A stretch of 64,000 nucleotides of DNA from Streptomyces sp. A2-16 (GCF_018128905.1 NZ_CP063808.1:5270001-5334000), one strand, 5' to 3'; numbered from the stretch's first letter, positions 32,273 to 41,369 are shown. Notes: generated by a model from the letters alone, not told the origin. Made by a program: numbers and translations.

Positions 32273-34564
32273 ATGCAGAACCCGCCCGGCGAGGAGCCGG
32301 AGACCACCCTCTCGGTGACACCACCGAAGAAGTGGGCGGCCGGGGTCCCCGCGGTCGTGCACGCGCTGGAGTACTCCCTGGAGCAGACGTCCGTGCGCAC
32401 GACCGGGGTGGACCTGCTGACCATGAACCAGGTGGGCGGGATCGACTGTCCCGGCTGCGCCTGGGCGGATCCGGCCCCGGGAAAACGCCATCGCAACGAG
32501 TACTGCGAGAACGGTGCCAAACACATCAACGACGAGGCCACGAAACGGCGCATCACCGCCGACTTCTTCCGTGAGCACAGCGTCTCCGAGCTCGCCGGGC
32601 GCTCCGACATGTGGCTGAACCAGCAGGGCCGACTCACCGAACCCATGATCAAGCGACCGGGCTCCGACCACTACGAGCCCATCGGCTGGAACGACGCCCT
32701 GGGCGTACTGGCACAGGAACTCACCTCGCTCGCCTCCCCCGACGAGGCCGTCTTCTACACCTCAGGCCGGGCGAGCAACGAGGCCGCCTTCGTCCTCCAG
32801 CTCTTCGCCCGCGCCTTCGGCACGAACAACCTGCCCGACTGCAGCAACATGTGCCACGAGTCCAGCGGCTTCGCCCTGAGCGAGACGCTCGGCACCGGCA
32901 AGGGCACCGTCAGCCTCGACGACCTCCACCACGCCGACCTGATCTTCCTGGTCGGGCAGAACCCCGGCACCAACCATCCGCGCCAGCTCTCCGCCCTGGA
33001 GGAGGCCAAACGCAACGGCGCCCGCATCGTGGCGGTCAACCCGCTGCCCGAGGCCGGCCTGCGCCGGTTCAAGAACCCGCAGAATCCGCGCGGGATCATC
33101 GGCCGCGGCACCCAGATCGCAGACCGCTTCCTGCACATCAAGCCCGGCGGCGACCTCGCGCTCTTCCAGGCCCTCAACCTCCTGCTGCTGGAGGCCGAGG
33201 ACGCCCGGCCCGGCACCGTCCTGGACCACGACTTCATCGACGCCCACACGAGCGGCTTCGAGGAGTTCGCCCGGCACGCCCGCACCGCCGACTGGGACGA
33301 CGTGCGCGCGGCGACGGGACTGACCCGCGAGGAGATCGAGAAGGTCCGCGACGAGGTCCTGCGCAGCGAACGCGTCATCGTGTGCTGGGCGATGGGCATC
33401 ACCCAGCACAAGCACGGCGTGCCCACCGTCCGGGAGATCGTCAACTTCCTGATGCTGCGCGGCAACCTCGGTCGCGCGGGCGCCGGCGCCTGCCCGGTGC
33501 GCGGGCACAGCAATGTGCAGGGCGACCGCACCATGGGCATCTGGGAGCAGATGCCCGACTCGTTTCTCGACGCGCTCCAGAAGGAGTTCGGCTTCGATCC
33601 ACCCCGCCCGCACGGACTCGACTCGGTGAACGCGATCCGGGCGATGCGCGAGGGCCGCGTCAAGGTGTTCCTCGCCCTGGCCGGCAACTTCGTACGCGCC
33701 GCTCCCGACAGCGAGGTCACCGAGGAGGCGATGCGCTCGTGCCGGCTGACCGCCCACATCTCCACCAAGCTGAACCGCTCGCACACCGTCTGCGGTGACA
33801 CGGCACTGATCCTGCCGACGCTCGGCCGTACCGAACGCGATGTCCAGGCGGACGGCGAGCAGTTCGTCACGGTGGAGAACTCCATGAGCGAGGTGCACAC
33901 CTCCACAGGCCGCCTCGAACCGGCATCCTCCCTGCTGCTCAGCGAGGTCGCGATCCTGTGCCGGCTGGCCCGGCGCACCCTCGACGGCAAACCCGACATC
34001 CCCTGGGACACGTTCGAAGGGGACTACGGCACGATCCGTGACCGCATCTCCCGCATCGTGCCGGGATTCCACGACTTCAACGCGCGGGTGTCACGCCCCG
34101 GCGGCTTCCAGCTGCCCAACCCCGTCAACGAGGGTGTCTTCAACACCGCGACGGGCAAAGCCATGTTCACCCGCAACGAGCCGGTGGTCCCGAAGGCCCC
34201 CGAGGGCCATCTGCTGCTGCAGACCCTGCGCTCGCACGACCAGTGGAACACCATCCCCTACACGCTCAACGACCGCTACCGCGGCATCCACGGCAGCCGT
34301 CACGTCGTACTGGTCAATCCGGCCGATCTCTCCGGACTCGGCCTCGCCCGGGGCGACCGGGTCGACCTCGTGAGTGTCTGGTCGGACGGCACCGAGCGCC
34401 GCGCCGCGAACTTCGAGGTGGTCCCCTACCCGACCGCGCCGGGTTCCGCCGCCGCCTACTATCCGGAGACCAACGTCCTGGTGCCGCTGGACAGCGTCGC
34501 CGACATCAGCAACCAGCCGACGTCGAAGGGCATCGTCGTCCGCCTGGAGCCGACTCCCGCCTGA
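32273..34564 (+). CDS. FdhF/YdeP-family molybdopterin oxidoreductase
   Basis: Protein of 763 residues. It has CPGCAWADP near the N-terminus, the molybdopterin-binding core (YTSGRASNEAAFVLQLFARAFGTNNLPDCSNMCHESSG, LIFLVGQNPGTNHPRQ, GAGACPVRGHSNVQGDRTMG) and the C-terminal Molydop_binding domain (VVLVNPADLSGLGLARGDRVDLV). This is the YdeP group, related to formate dehydrogenase H but lacking a conventional N-terminal 4Fe-4S motif CxxCxxxC. No Tat signal, so cytoplasmic. The redox substrate is unknown; in enteric bacteria YdeP contributes to acid resistance. Confidence 0.9.
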   Translation: MQNPPGEEPETTLSVTPPKKWAAGVPAVVHALEYSLEQTSVRTTGVDLLTMNQVGGIDCPGCAWADPAPGKRHRNEYCENGAKHINDEATKRRITADFFREHSVSELAGRSDMWLNQQGRLTEPMIKRPGSDHYEPIGWNDALGVLAQELTSLASPDEAVFYTSGRASNEAAFVLQLFARAFGTNNLPDCSNMCHESSGFALSETLGTGKGTVSLDDLHHADLIFLVGQNPGTNHPRQLSALEEAKRNGARIVAVNPLPEAGLRRFKNPQNPRGIIGRGTQIADRFLHIKPGGDLALFQALNLLLLEAEDARPGTVLDHDFIDAHTSGFEEFARHARTADWDDVRAATGLTREEIEKVRDEVLRSERVIVCWAMGITQHKHGVPTVREIVNFLMLRGNLGRAGAGACPVRGHSNVQGDRTMGIWEQMPDSFLDALQKEFGFDPPRPHGLDSVNAIRAMREGRVKVFLALAGNFVRAAPDSEVTEEAMRSCRLTAHISTKLNRSHTVCGDTALILPTLGRTERDVQADGEQFVTVENSMSEVHTSTGRLEPASSLLLSEVAILCRLARRTLDGKPDIPWDTFEGDYGTIRDRISRIVPGFHDFNARVSRPGGFQLPNPVNEGVFNTATGKAMFTRNEPVVPKAPEGHLLLQTLRSHDQWNTIPYTLNDRYRGIHGSRHVVLVNPADLSGLGLARGDRVDLVSVWSDGTERRAANFEVVPYPTAPGSAAAYYPETNVLVPLDSVADISNQPTSKGIVVRLEPTPA

Positions 34565-34573
34565 CCGGGCGCA

Positions 34574-34603
34574 ACGGGCTCGCGCGGGCGGCCGCGGGCC
34601 CGT
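34574..34603. terminator. Terminator between FdhF-type and ABM genes
   Basis: ACGGGCTCGCG (34574-34584) and CGCGGGCCCGT (34593-34603) form an 11-bp stem with one mismatch and an 8-nt loop between two convergent stops. Confidence 0.65.
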
Positions 34604-34618
34604 ACCCGTCGCGGGCGG

Positions 34619-34966
34619 TCAGGCGTCGTCCGCGCGGGTGAAGCAGTAGGCGCGCTCCACCTTGGCCACGTGGAGCGAGAACGACGCGTACCAGTGCTCG
34701 CGTCCGTGGGCACGGGCCAGGGCGTGCTCCGCGTGATTGCGCCACGCGGCGATCGACTCCTCGTCCCGCCAGTACGACACCGTGATCCCCAGGCCGTCGG
34801 CACGGCGAGCGGCGTCGACGCCGAGGAATCCGGGCTGGTCGGCGGCGAGTCGGAACAACCGCTCGTCCATCTCCCCGTAGCCGTTGTCGCCGGCGGTCCG
34901 CACGGCGGTGAACACCACCGCGTAATAGGGCGGGTCGGGCAGCGACGCGGGCGCGGGCTCGGTCAC
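34619..34966 (-). CDS. Antibiotic-biosynthesis-monooxygenase-fold (ABM) protein
   Basis: Protein of 115 residues with the dimeric alpha-beta barrel pattern: YYAVVFTAVRTAGDNGYGEM, LFRLAADQPGFLGVDAARRADGLGITVSYWRDEESIAAWRNHAEH, HEx-like ALARAHGREHWYASFSLHVAKVER. This is the ABM/YczJ-like family. The GTG at 34966 follows CGGAGGA. Proteins of this fold act as cofactor-free monooxygenases or heme-degrading enzymes; no specific role can be set. Confidence 0.85.
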   Translation of the reverse strand: MTEPAPASLPDPPYYAVVFTAVRTAGDNGYGEMDERLFRLAADQPGFLGVDAARRADGLGITVSYWRDEESIAAWRNHAEHALARAHGREHWYASFSLHVAKVERAYCFTRADDA

Positions 34967-35151
34967 GGGGTCCTCCGAGGGACGGCACCGGCAGTATCGC
35001 CTCGAACGATCTCCTGCCCCGGGCGGAACCCACAACCCTCCGGTCCGGCGGATGAACTGTGCTCCCAGGGGCCACGATCGGCCGGATGCCGCCTGTCCAC
35101 GGGTCCGTGAAGGCCAATAGCCTGTGCGACCGTCGCGTTCTGGGGGGTCTC

Positions 35152-36258
35152 GTGAACGGTCTCCGTGCGGTCGTCGTCTGCCTGGTCATCGCGTGCGCCT
35201 CGGTGGTGTCGCCGGCCGCGGTGGTGCCACCGGCCGCTGCCGTGACGCCGCACGTGGCCGGGGCGCCGCATGAGGCCGTGGCTCCGGGTTGGTCGGCCCT
35301 CGCGGTACTGGCGGCCGCCCCGCCCGTGACCGTGTCCGACCTCGCCGCCAGCGGGCCGAAGGAGGCGTGGGCGACCGGCTACGAGCAGGCCACCGACGGA
35401 CTGCGGCCGATGCTGTACCGGTGGAACGGCACGGCGTGGAGCCGGGACACCACCTTCCCCGGCGCCGGTGAGCCCGGCTGGCTCGGCAAGGTGCAGTTCG
35501 TCGGCACCGAGGTGTGGATCTTCCACAACCGGGCGGGCGAGGGCGAGATCCTGCGCCGATCGGCGGGCGGGTGGAGCGCCGTCCCGCTGCCGCGGACCCT
35601 GTGGACCTACCAGGACTTCACCGCCGTACCGGGCGCGGCCTGGGTGGTCGGCGAGGACGACACCGGCCTGAAGGTGCTGCGCCACGACGGTTCCGGCTGG
35701 ACCGAACAGGCCGCCCCGGACGGTGTGCTGTACCTGATGGGTGTCACCGCACGCACCGCCACGGACGCCTGGGCCTGGGCGGACACGAACACCGGGGCCG
35801 CCGTCCTGCGCTGGGACGGCACGGCGTGGCGGGACGCGAAGGTGCCCCTGCCGCCGGACAGCAATGTGCACACACTCCTGCCCGAACCGTCCGGCCGGGT
35901 GACCATCGGCGGCAGCCAGTACACCGACGGCGTGGCCCGCACCTACCTACTGGCCTTCGACGGACGCACCTGGCGCACCACCCACCCACCGCTGGCGGGC
36001 GACACCTCCACCGAGGCCATGGTGCGCGGCCCGGACGGGGCACTGTGGCTGCCGGTACGGAGCGACCGCGCGTTCCAGTCGAAGTACGCGCGGGTGGACG
36101 GCCCTCGCACCACCTTCTCCTACGGCCCGGAGCGCACGAACGCGATCGACGTCAAGCCGCGTGCGCTGGCCAGGGCCGGGTCCGCGCTGCTGTCCTTCGG
36201 CACCGCCGAGATCTACGGATCGAAGCCGAACCTGATGAGTGAGCGGCTGGGAGGCTGA
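35152..36258 (+). CDS. Secreted beta-propeller-like protein, copy 1
   Basis: Protein of 368 residues. GTG 35152 starts VNGLRAVVVCLVIACASVVSPAA, a signal peptide, followed by Ala/Pro/Val spacer. The mature part holds repeated blades with the pattern 'LYRWNGTAWSRD', 'VLRHDGSGWTEQ', 'VLRWDGTAWRDA', 'LAFDGRTWRTT', each preceded by 'AWA/AWV' strands. Such W-x-G-x-x-W repeats form propellers with unknown ligands. The stop is 2 bp before the next, paralogous gene; the two form an operon. Confidence 0.8.
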   Translation: MNGLRAVVVCLVIACASVVSPAAVVPPAAAVTPHVAGAPHEAVAPGWSALAVLAAAPPVTVSDLAASGPKEAWATGYEQATDGLRPMLYRWNGTAWSRDTTFPGAGEPGWLGKVQFVGTEVWIFHNRAGEGEILRRSAGGWSAVPLPRTLWTYQDFTAVPGAAWVVGEDDTGLKVLRHDGSGWTEQAAPDGVLYLMGVTARTATDAWAWADTNTGAAVLRWDGTAWRDAKVPLPPDSNVHTLLPEPSGRVTIGGSQYTDGVARTYLLAFDGRTWRTTHPPLAGDTSTEAMVRGPDGALWLPVRSDRAFQSKYARVDGPRTTFSYGPERTNAIDVKPRALARAGSALLSFGTAEIYGSKPNLMSERLGG

Positions 36259-36260
36259 CC

Positions 36261-37370
36261 ATGGCACGGAGACTTCTCGTCGCGGCCCTCGCCGTCGTCA
36301 TCACCCTCGTCACCGTCATGAGCTCGGCCGCGGCGGAACCCCTGACCTGGCAGCACGTTCCGGTCCCGGACAGGACACGCCCGCAGGCCGCGCTGAACGA
36401 GGCCGTGGCGTTCGGCCCGGACCGGGCCTGGGCGGTGGGTGCCGACGCCGTCGGCCGTGAGGCGCCGGGCTTCCCGCTGGTGCTGCGCTGGGACGGCACG
36501 GCGTGGCAGCGTCAGAGCCTGTCCGGGATCGGCTGGCAGGGCGAGCTGCTGTCCATCGCCGCCACGTCACCGACCGCGGTCTGGGCGGTGGGCCGCGACG
36601 CGGCCGGCGGGGCCCGACTGCTGCGCTTCGACGGCCTCGCCTGGTCCGAGAGCCGGCCGCCACGCGGGGTCGTGCTGACCAAGGTCGTCGCCGGTGGCGG
36701 TGAGACCTGGCTCATCGGCTCGCGGGACGGCGCACAGTCACTGCTGCGCCGGGACGGAAGCGGCTGGCAGGACGTGCCCGTGCCGCCGGGCTCCGTGTAC
36801 GGGCTGCACATCAGGGCGGCCGACGACGTCTGGGCCGCGGGCGCCACAGGCTCCGGTGCGGCCGTGTCCCATTGGAACGGGCAGGCGTGGCAGCAGACGA
36901 TCGTGGACGGCTTCCCGCGGTCGGCCGTGGGCAGTGTGCTGGCGGTCTCACCGACCGAGGTCTGGGCGGGCGGCACGGCCGGGTTCGTCGGCGGTCCCCC
37001 CGGCCGGCCGATACCGCCGCTGCTGCTCCGCTACGACGGACAGACGTGGAGCCGGGTGACCGTGCCGGCCGACTTCGGTTCGGTGGACTCGCTCGCACCC
37101 ACCGGTTCGGGCGAACTGGCCTGGGTCTCGCTGGCCCGCTCGCAGAAGTGGGGCCCGCCCGGCGGCACTCCCCCACTCGTCCCAGGGCCCGACTTCCTCG
37201 CCTGGAGCGGACAGTCCTTCACCGAGTACAGCGAACCGGCAGTGGCAGGCGAGGGGGACTCCCGGACCCTGCGGCTGGCACCCGTACCCGGCACGCAGGA
37301 GGTGTGGTCGGTCGGCCGCGCCGACGGCCCCGAAGGCACCTTCGCCCCACGCACGCTGCACTTCGGCTGA
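36261..37370 (+). CDS. Secreted beta-propeller-like protein, copy 2
   Basis: Protein of 369 residues with signal peptide MARRLLVAALAVVITLVTVMSSAAA and the same repeat type as its neighbour: LRWDGTAWQRQ, LRFDGLAWSES, LRRDGSGWQDV, HWNGQAWQQT, LRYDGQTWSRV. It is clearly a tandem paralogue of the preceding gene, with which it is translationally close (2 bp). Extracellular; function unknown. The two could form a heterodimer or be diversified copies. Confidence 0.8.
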   Translation: MARRLLVAALAVVITLVTVMSSAAAEPLTWQHVPVPDRTRPQAALNEAVAFGPDRAWAVGADAVGREAPGFPLVLRWDGTAWQRQSLSGIGWQGELLSIAATSPTAVWAVGRDAAGGARLLRFDGLAWSESRPPRGVVLTKVVAGGGETWLIGSRDGAQSLLRRDGSGWQDVPVPPGSVYGLHIRAADDVWAAGATGSGAAVSHWNGQAWQQTIVDGFPRSAVGSVLAVSPTEVWAGGTAGFVGGPPGRPIPPLLLRYDGQTWSRVTVPADFGSVDSLAPTGSGELAWVSLARSQKWGPPGGTPPLVPGPDFLAWSGQSFTEYSEPAVAGEGDSRTLRLAPVPGTQEVWSVGRADGPEGTFAPRTLHFG

Positions 37371-37680
37371 AGGGGCAGCCAGCAGCAGGGACACAGAAAG
37401 GCGTGCCCTTTTTCCCCGGATCGCTCCGCCCATGCGCGGTTTCCCTCGTTCGAGAGACATACCGCACACCCACCGAAGAACGCGCCGACACGGGGTAACC
37501 GAGTCCGGGTAAGGGTGTCAGACGCACTGTTGCCGTTTGACAACAAAACCCGCACGCAACAGAGTAACCGCGTCGGACGTACGGGGAAGGACCTGGAATG
37601 CTCCGGTGGACGGAGACCACTCCGTGTGCTGGTCACCCATGTCGTGAGGTGACGAGAACGCCGACCGCGCGATCGGCGGT
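37371..37680. other. Intergenic region between convergent genes
   Basis: No gene is supported in these 310 bases. Features seen: a pyrimidine run CCCTTTTTCCCC at 37406-37417, which may help terminate the upstream operon; a TGTTG...CAACA inverted repeat (37528-37545, 8-bp spacer); GGGTAA repeated around 37494 and 37508; and a short CGCCGA/TCGGCG stem at 37659-37678 just after the MarR stop. Confidence 0.4.
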
Positions 37681-38166
37681 TCAGGCGGTCCGGCTGCGGG
37701 AATCCGCGGCGTCGTCGTGTATCTGCGTGGCCGCGGCGGCGCAGAACGCCTCCAGTCCCTCCAGCAGCGCGACCCGCTTGGCGGCGGGCATGTCCGCCAG
37801 CACGGTCCGCAACTCCCTCTCCCTGCGAGCGCGCAGGTCGACGAGGAAGGCACGGCCCGGGCCACTGAGATGCAGCCGCACCTCGCGTCTGTTCTCATCG
37901 CTGACGCCCCGCTCGACGAAGCCGGCCGCGACCAGCCGGTCGCACAGCCGGCTGGTGGAGGGCGGGGTCGAGGCGAGGGACTCGGCGAGGGTGCGCAGGT
38001 TGATGCCGTCGTGGTGTTCGAGGATGTGCAGCACCCGAAGCTGCGACGCGGAGGTGGGCGCGGTCGAGGCCCGGCCCCACACGACCTCCAGCAGCTCGAC
38101 GGCCGTGGTGGTCACGCGCGCGACCTCATCGGGCTCTGAGCGGCGACGGAAGGCAGTCACGATCAC
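37681..38166 (-). CDS. MarR-family regulator 1 of the stress module
   Basis: Protein of 161 residues with a winged helix (SQLRVLHILEHHDGINLRTLAESLASTPPSTSRLCDRLVAAGFVERGVSDENRREVRLHLS) and long dimerisation helices. Divergent from a SpoIIE-type phosphatase gene. A 7-4-7 palindrome lies 8 bp upstream of its start. It is a paralogue of the MarR gene at the other end of the module (45480): both have 'PPSTSRLCDRL/PPTASRLCDRL'. Probably an autorepressor that also controls the module. Confidence 0.9.
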   Translation of the reverse strand: MIVTAFRRRSEPDEVARVTTTAVELLEVVWGRASTAPTSASQLRVLHILEHHDGINLRTLAESLASTPPSTSRLCDRLVAAGFVERGVSDENRREVRLHLSGPGRAFLVDLRARRERELRTVLADMPAAKRVALLEGLEAFCAAAATQIHDDAADSRSRTA

Positions 38167-38173
38167 ACTCTCG

Positions 38174-38191
38174 CAGGCACTTGGGTGCCTG
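38174..38191. promoter_or_regulatory. Palindrome upstream of MarR 1
   Basis: CAGGCAC-TTGG-GTGCCTG is a perfect 7-4-7 palindrome 8 bp from the MarR start and 122 bp from the divergent phosphatase start. Size and place fit a MarR dimer site. Confidence 0.6.
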
Positions 38192-38312
38192 TCAGCGTAC
38201 TAGGCGCGCGCACTGACACACAGGACCGGAATGGTCGAAGCGGCCTGCCGACGAGCCGGCCGCATGAGTGAGACCCGTCAGCCGTACGGCGAAGGACAGG
38301 TGTTTTTCCATC

Positions 38313-39485
38313 ATGAAGAGATTTTTGGCCGCTGAACGCGCTCTGCGCACAGCGGCCCCCCACGAGTTGCTCGACGCCGCCCGCGCCGTGCTGATCGAGC
38401 AGTACGGCGCAACGGACGTGGAGCTGTTCATGGCCGACTACGGCCTGAGCGTGCTCCAGCCGGTGTCGGTGCTGCCGCACACCCTCGATCCGGTGTCGGT
38501 GCACAACAGTCCCGCGGGACGGGCCTTCGGTTCGCAGAAGCCGTACCGCGAGGAGGGCCGGAACGGACGGACGCGTCTGCACCTGCCGGTCAGTGTGCGG
38601 GGCGACCGGCTCGGCGTGCTGTCGATCACCCTGTCCGACGGTGACGCGGCGCAGCGCTGGGAGCCCGAACTCGCCGCCATCGCCGACGTCCTGGGGCACG
38701 AGGTGATCGTGGCCGAGCGCGACACCGACGTGTACCTCCAGGCGCGGCGCAAGGACCGGCTGACCCTGGCCGCCGAGATGCAGTGGCAGCTGCTGCCCGG
38801 CCGCGCCTGCTCCCGCCCCGAGTATGAGCTGGGGGCCCAACTGGAGCCGGCCTACGCGATCTTCGGCGACAACTTCGACTGGTCCGCCACCGCCGACCAC
38901 CTGATGCTGTACGTCACCAACGGCATGGGCGAGGGCATAGAGGCCTCCCTGCTGACGAACCTGGCCATCAACGCACTGCGCAACGCCCGGCGCGCCGGAC
39001 TGTCCATCGCCGATCAGGCGGCCCTGGCCGACCAGGCCGTCTACGCCCACTACCGGGGGCGCTGCTACCTGTCGGTCCTGATGTTCGACTTCGACCTGGC
39101 CACCGGCCGGGCGAGCGTCGTGGACGCCGGGTCCCCGCAGCTGCTGCGGTTGCGCGACGGGTCCGTGGAGCGCGTCGACTTCGACGCCCAGCTCCCGTTG
39201 GGCATGTTCGAGGAGACCGACTACATCGCGCAGGACTTCCACGCCGAGCCCGGCGACCGGCTCGTGTTCGTCAGCGACGGAGTCCATGCCGTGGCCTCTC
39301 CCCGGGGTGAGGCGTACGGGGAAGCGGCTCTCGCCCGGGCCATCCACGCCACTCGCCTGCTGCCCGCCGCCGAGGTGCCGCGCGCCATCCTGCGGGAACT
39401 GACGGGCCACCGCGGCGAAACCCTGCCTGCCGACGACGCGCTGATCGTGTGCCTGGACTGGCACGGCAGGCCGCAGTTCGACTGA
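38313..39485 (+). CDS. SpoIIE-type PP2C phosphatase, copy 1, with altered metal site
   Basis: Protein of 390 residues. An N-terminal GAF-like domain (residues 15-130, VELFMADYGLSVLQPV, RLGVLSITLSDGD) precedes a short coiled region (LTLAAEMQWQLLPG) and a PP2C-SpoIIE domain. The motifs read GDNFDW, then VTNGMGEG where the usual metal-binding Asp of 'DGMG' is Asn, then VSDGVHA and ADDALIVCLDW. The Asn change may reduce activity. A paralogue with different changes is at 44284. Such phosphatases dephosphorylate STAS antagonists in partner-switching pathways. Start ATG 38313. Confidence 0.85.
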   Translation: MKRFLAAERALRTAAPHELLDAARAVLIEQYGATDVELFMADYGLSVLQPVSVLPHTLDPVSVHNSPAGRAFGSQKPYREEGRNGRTRLHLPVSVRGDRLGVLSITLSDGDAAQRWEPELAAIADVLGHEVIVAERDTDVYLQARRKDRLTLAAEMQWQLLPGRACSRPEYELGAQLEPAYAIFGDNFDWSATADHLMLYVTNGMGEGIEASLLTNLAINALRNARRAGLSIADQAALADQAVYAHYRGRCYLSVLMFDFDLATGRASVVDAGSPQLLRLRDGSVERVDFDAQLPLGMFEETDYIAQDFHAEPGDRLVFVSDGVHAVASPRGEAYGEAALARAIHATRLLPAAEVPRAILRELTGHRGETLPADDALIVCLDWHGRPQFD

Positions 39486-39533
39486 CCGGCGGCGGGGGCA
39501 TGTTGTTCGCCGTACAGGCTCGCGTTAACGTTT

Positions 39534-39591
39534 GCCATGCGGCAATAATTGCCACATGGCCTGGCCGCCCCGCCAGGCCGTACGGCCTGGC
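39534..39591. promoter_or_regulatory. Two palindromes upstream of rsbR
   Basis: Palindrome A, 39534-39560 (27 bp): GCCATGCGGCAA, centre TAA, TTGCCACATGGC; 12 bp per arm with one mismatch. Palindrome B, 39572-39591: GCCAGGCCGTACGGCCTGGC, perfect over 20 bp, 13 bp before the start codon of rsbR. Palindrome A shares GCCATGC and AATTGCCAC with the region just upstream of the second MarR gene (46022-46038). They are likely operators, B perhaps acting on the mRNA leader. Confidence 0.6.
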
Positions 39592-39604
39592 AGGCAGGGA
39601 GACG

Positions 39605-40504
39605 ATGCAGGTGGCGGAGCACGACACGGCCCCCGGGACGGCGAAGGAACTGGCCGCCTTCCTGGAGCGGCGCCGTGAGCAGATCGCCCAGCGCTGGGCG
39701 GACGCCGCCCTGTTCCGTACGGTCTTCACCGTCTCCCGGGACGAGGCCGTCGAGGCGTGCAAGGCGGTGGTGGACGCCCTGGCCGACGTGGCCCGCTCCG
39801 GACGGCTGGAGGATGTCGAGGCGCCGGGCTTCGGCACCGTCAGGGACCAGCTCGGGCGGATGGCCGCGGCCCGGGCCCGGGCCGGGTTCACACCGGTGCA
39901 GATCGCCGGCGAGGTGGCGGGCCTGCGCGAGCCGGTGACCGCACTGCTGCGGGCCGAGTTGCGGGACGCCGGCGACGACGTGCGCGCCGACGCGTGCGAA
40001 CAGGCGCTGGCGGTCCTGACGGCCACGCTGCGTCTGGTGATCATGGAGACGACCGTGAGCGCCGGCGAGGAGCTCATCGCCCGGCAGCGCCAGCAACTGC
40101 TGGAGGTGGCCACCCCGGTCATCAAGCTCTGGGACGGCGTGGTCGCCGTACCGTTGATCGGCACCCTGGACAGCGCCCGCAGCCAGGTCGTGATGGAGAG
40201 CCTCCTCGAAGCCATCGTGGACCAGCGGGCCGCGTACGCGATCCTCGACATCACCGGCGTGCCGACCGTGGACTCGCTCGTGGCCCAGCACCTGATGAAG
40301 ACGGTGGCCGCGGCCCGGCTGATGGGCGCGGAGTGCATCGTCTCCGGGATCCGTCCCGCCATCGCGCAGACCATCGTCCACCTCGGCATCGACCTCGGGT
40401 CGATCATCACGCGGGCCGGCCTCGCCGACGCGCTGGCCTACGCGCTCACCCAGCAGGGCATCGTCGTCTCCCCACGCGCGGTCGCGGCGGCGAGCCCGCG
40501 GTGA
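39605..40504 (+). CDS. rsbR: RsbR-type stressosome scaffold/sensor
   Basis: Protein of 299 residues. The N-terminal helical sensor (residues 1-165) has the form of non-heme globin-like RsbR N-domains (ELAAFLERRREQIAQRWADAALF), and the C-terminal STAS domain reads VIKLWDGVVAVPLIGTLDSARSQVVMESLLEAI and ILDITGVPTVDSLVAQHLMKT. The two phosphorylation sites of Bacillus RsbR (both Thr) align with Ser in LDSARS and VDSLVA. RsbR and RsbS form the 1.8-MDa stressosome that traps RsbT. ATG 39605 follows AGGGAGACG. Its stop overlaps the next gene as GTGA. Confidence 0.9.
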   Translation: MQVAEHDTAPGTAKELAAFLERRREQIAQRWADAALFRTVFTVSRDEAVEACKAVVDALADVARSGRLEDVEAPGFGTVRDQLGRMAAARARAGFTPVQIAGEVAGLREPVTALLRAELRDAGDDVRADACEQALAVLTATLRLVIMETTVSAGEELIARQRQQLLEVATPVIKLWDGVVAVPLIGTLDSARSQVVMESLLEAIVDQRAAYAILDITGVPTVDSLVAQHLMKTVAAARLMGAECIVSGIRPAIAQTIVHLGIDLGSIITRAGLADALAYALTQQGIVVSPRAVAAASPR

Positions 40505-40926
40505 CCGGCCTCGTCACCTCGCCCTCCGGCCCGGGTCCGGTGCCGGTCTTGGCGCTGGGCGACGTCCTGCTGGTCACCCTGCAGGGAGAGCTCCACGACG
40601 AGGCGGCCGAACAGCTCCAGCACGACATCCCCCAGCGGATCGCGTCCAGTCCGGTGCCGGTGGGCGGTGTCGTGATCGACATCTCCGGGGTGGAGATCGT
40701 CGACTCCTTCCTCGGCCGCATCCTGGCCGAGATCGCCGCGAGCGCCCGCCTGCTCGCCGCACGGACCGCCCTGGCCGGCATGCGTCCGGCCGTGGCCATC
40801 ACCCTGGTCGAGCTGGGGCTCACCCTGCCCGGCCTGGAGACGGCTCTGAACGTCGAGAAGGCCCTGTCCCTGCTGGGCCGCGCACCCTCGCCCGCTCCGA
40901 CCGCTCACCCGGAAGAGGGTGCATGA
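40501..40926 (+). CDS. rsbS: RsbS-type STAS protein
   Basis: Protein of 141 residues, a lone STAS domain with the RsbS signature GGVVIDISGVEIVDSFLGRILAEIAASARLL; the Ser in IVDSF aligns with Ser59, the site phosphorylated by RsbT. GTG 40501 overlaps the rsbR stop. Unphosphorylated RsbS holds RsbT in the stressosome. A Pro/Ala-rich tail of about 15 residues is extra. Confidence 0.92.
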   Translation: MTGLVTSPSGPGPVPVLALGDVLLVTLQGELHDEAAEQLQHDIPQRIASSPVPVGGVVIDISGVEIVDSFLGRILAEIAASARLLAARTALAGMRPAVAITLVELGLTLPGLETALNVEKALSLLGRAPSPAPTAHPEEGA

Positions 40927-41369
40927 TGCATGCCCCCATCATCTCGACCACCCGCCTGCCCATCGGCTCGGACGCCGATCTGGCCCGGGTACGACAACAA
41001 GTGCGCCAGAGCGCGGCCGACCTCGGCTTCAACCTGGTCCAGCAGACGAAACTGGTGACCGCGGCCAGCGAACTGGCCCGCAACGCCCTCGTGCACGGTG
41101 GCGGCGGCCACATGGAGTTGACGGTGCTGGCCGAAGGCCCCCACCGGGGACTGCGGCTGACCTTCGTCGACACGGGTCCCGGCATCCGGGACGTCGAGCT
41201 CGCCATGACCGACGGGTACACCACCGGCGGCGGCCTGGGCATGGGGCTGAGCGGGTCCAAGCGGCTCGTCAAGGAGTTCACCCTCGACAGCCGACCCGGC
41301 CAGGGCACCACCGTCACCGTCACCGACTGGGTCTCCGGCCTGCCCGCGCCCCGCACGGGTGCGTCTTGA
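40923..41369 (+). CDS. rsbT: RsbT-type serine kinase/switch protein
   Basis: Protein of 148 residues with a GHKL ATPase: N-box ELARNALVHGGGG, G1 box DTGPGIRDVELAMTDGYTTGGGLGMGLSGSKRLVKEF. This long DGYTTG..GLG..L pattern is the RsbT form. It phosphorylates RsbR and RsbS on stress, leaves the complex, and activates a phosphatase. It overlaps rsbS by 4 bp and the next gene by 4 bp (TTGA). Confidence 0.92.
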   Translation: MMHAPIISTTRLPIGSDADLARVRQQVRQSAADLGFNLVQQTKLVTAASELARNALVHGGGGHMELTVLAEGPHRGLRLTFVDTGPGIRDVELAMTDGYTTGGGLGMGLSGSKRLVKEFTLDSRPGQGTTVTVTDWVSGLPAPRTGAS

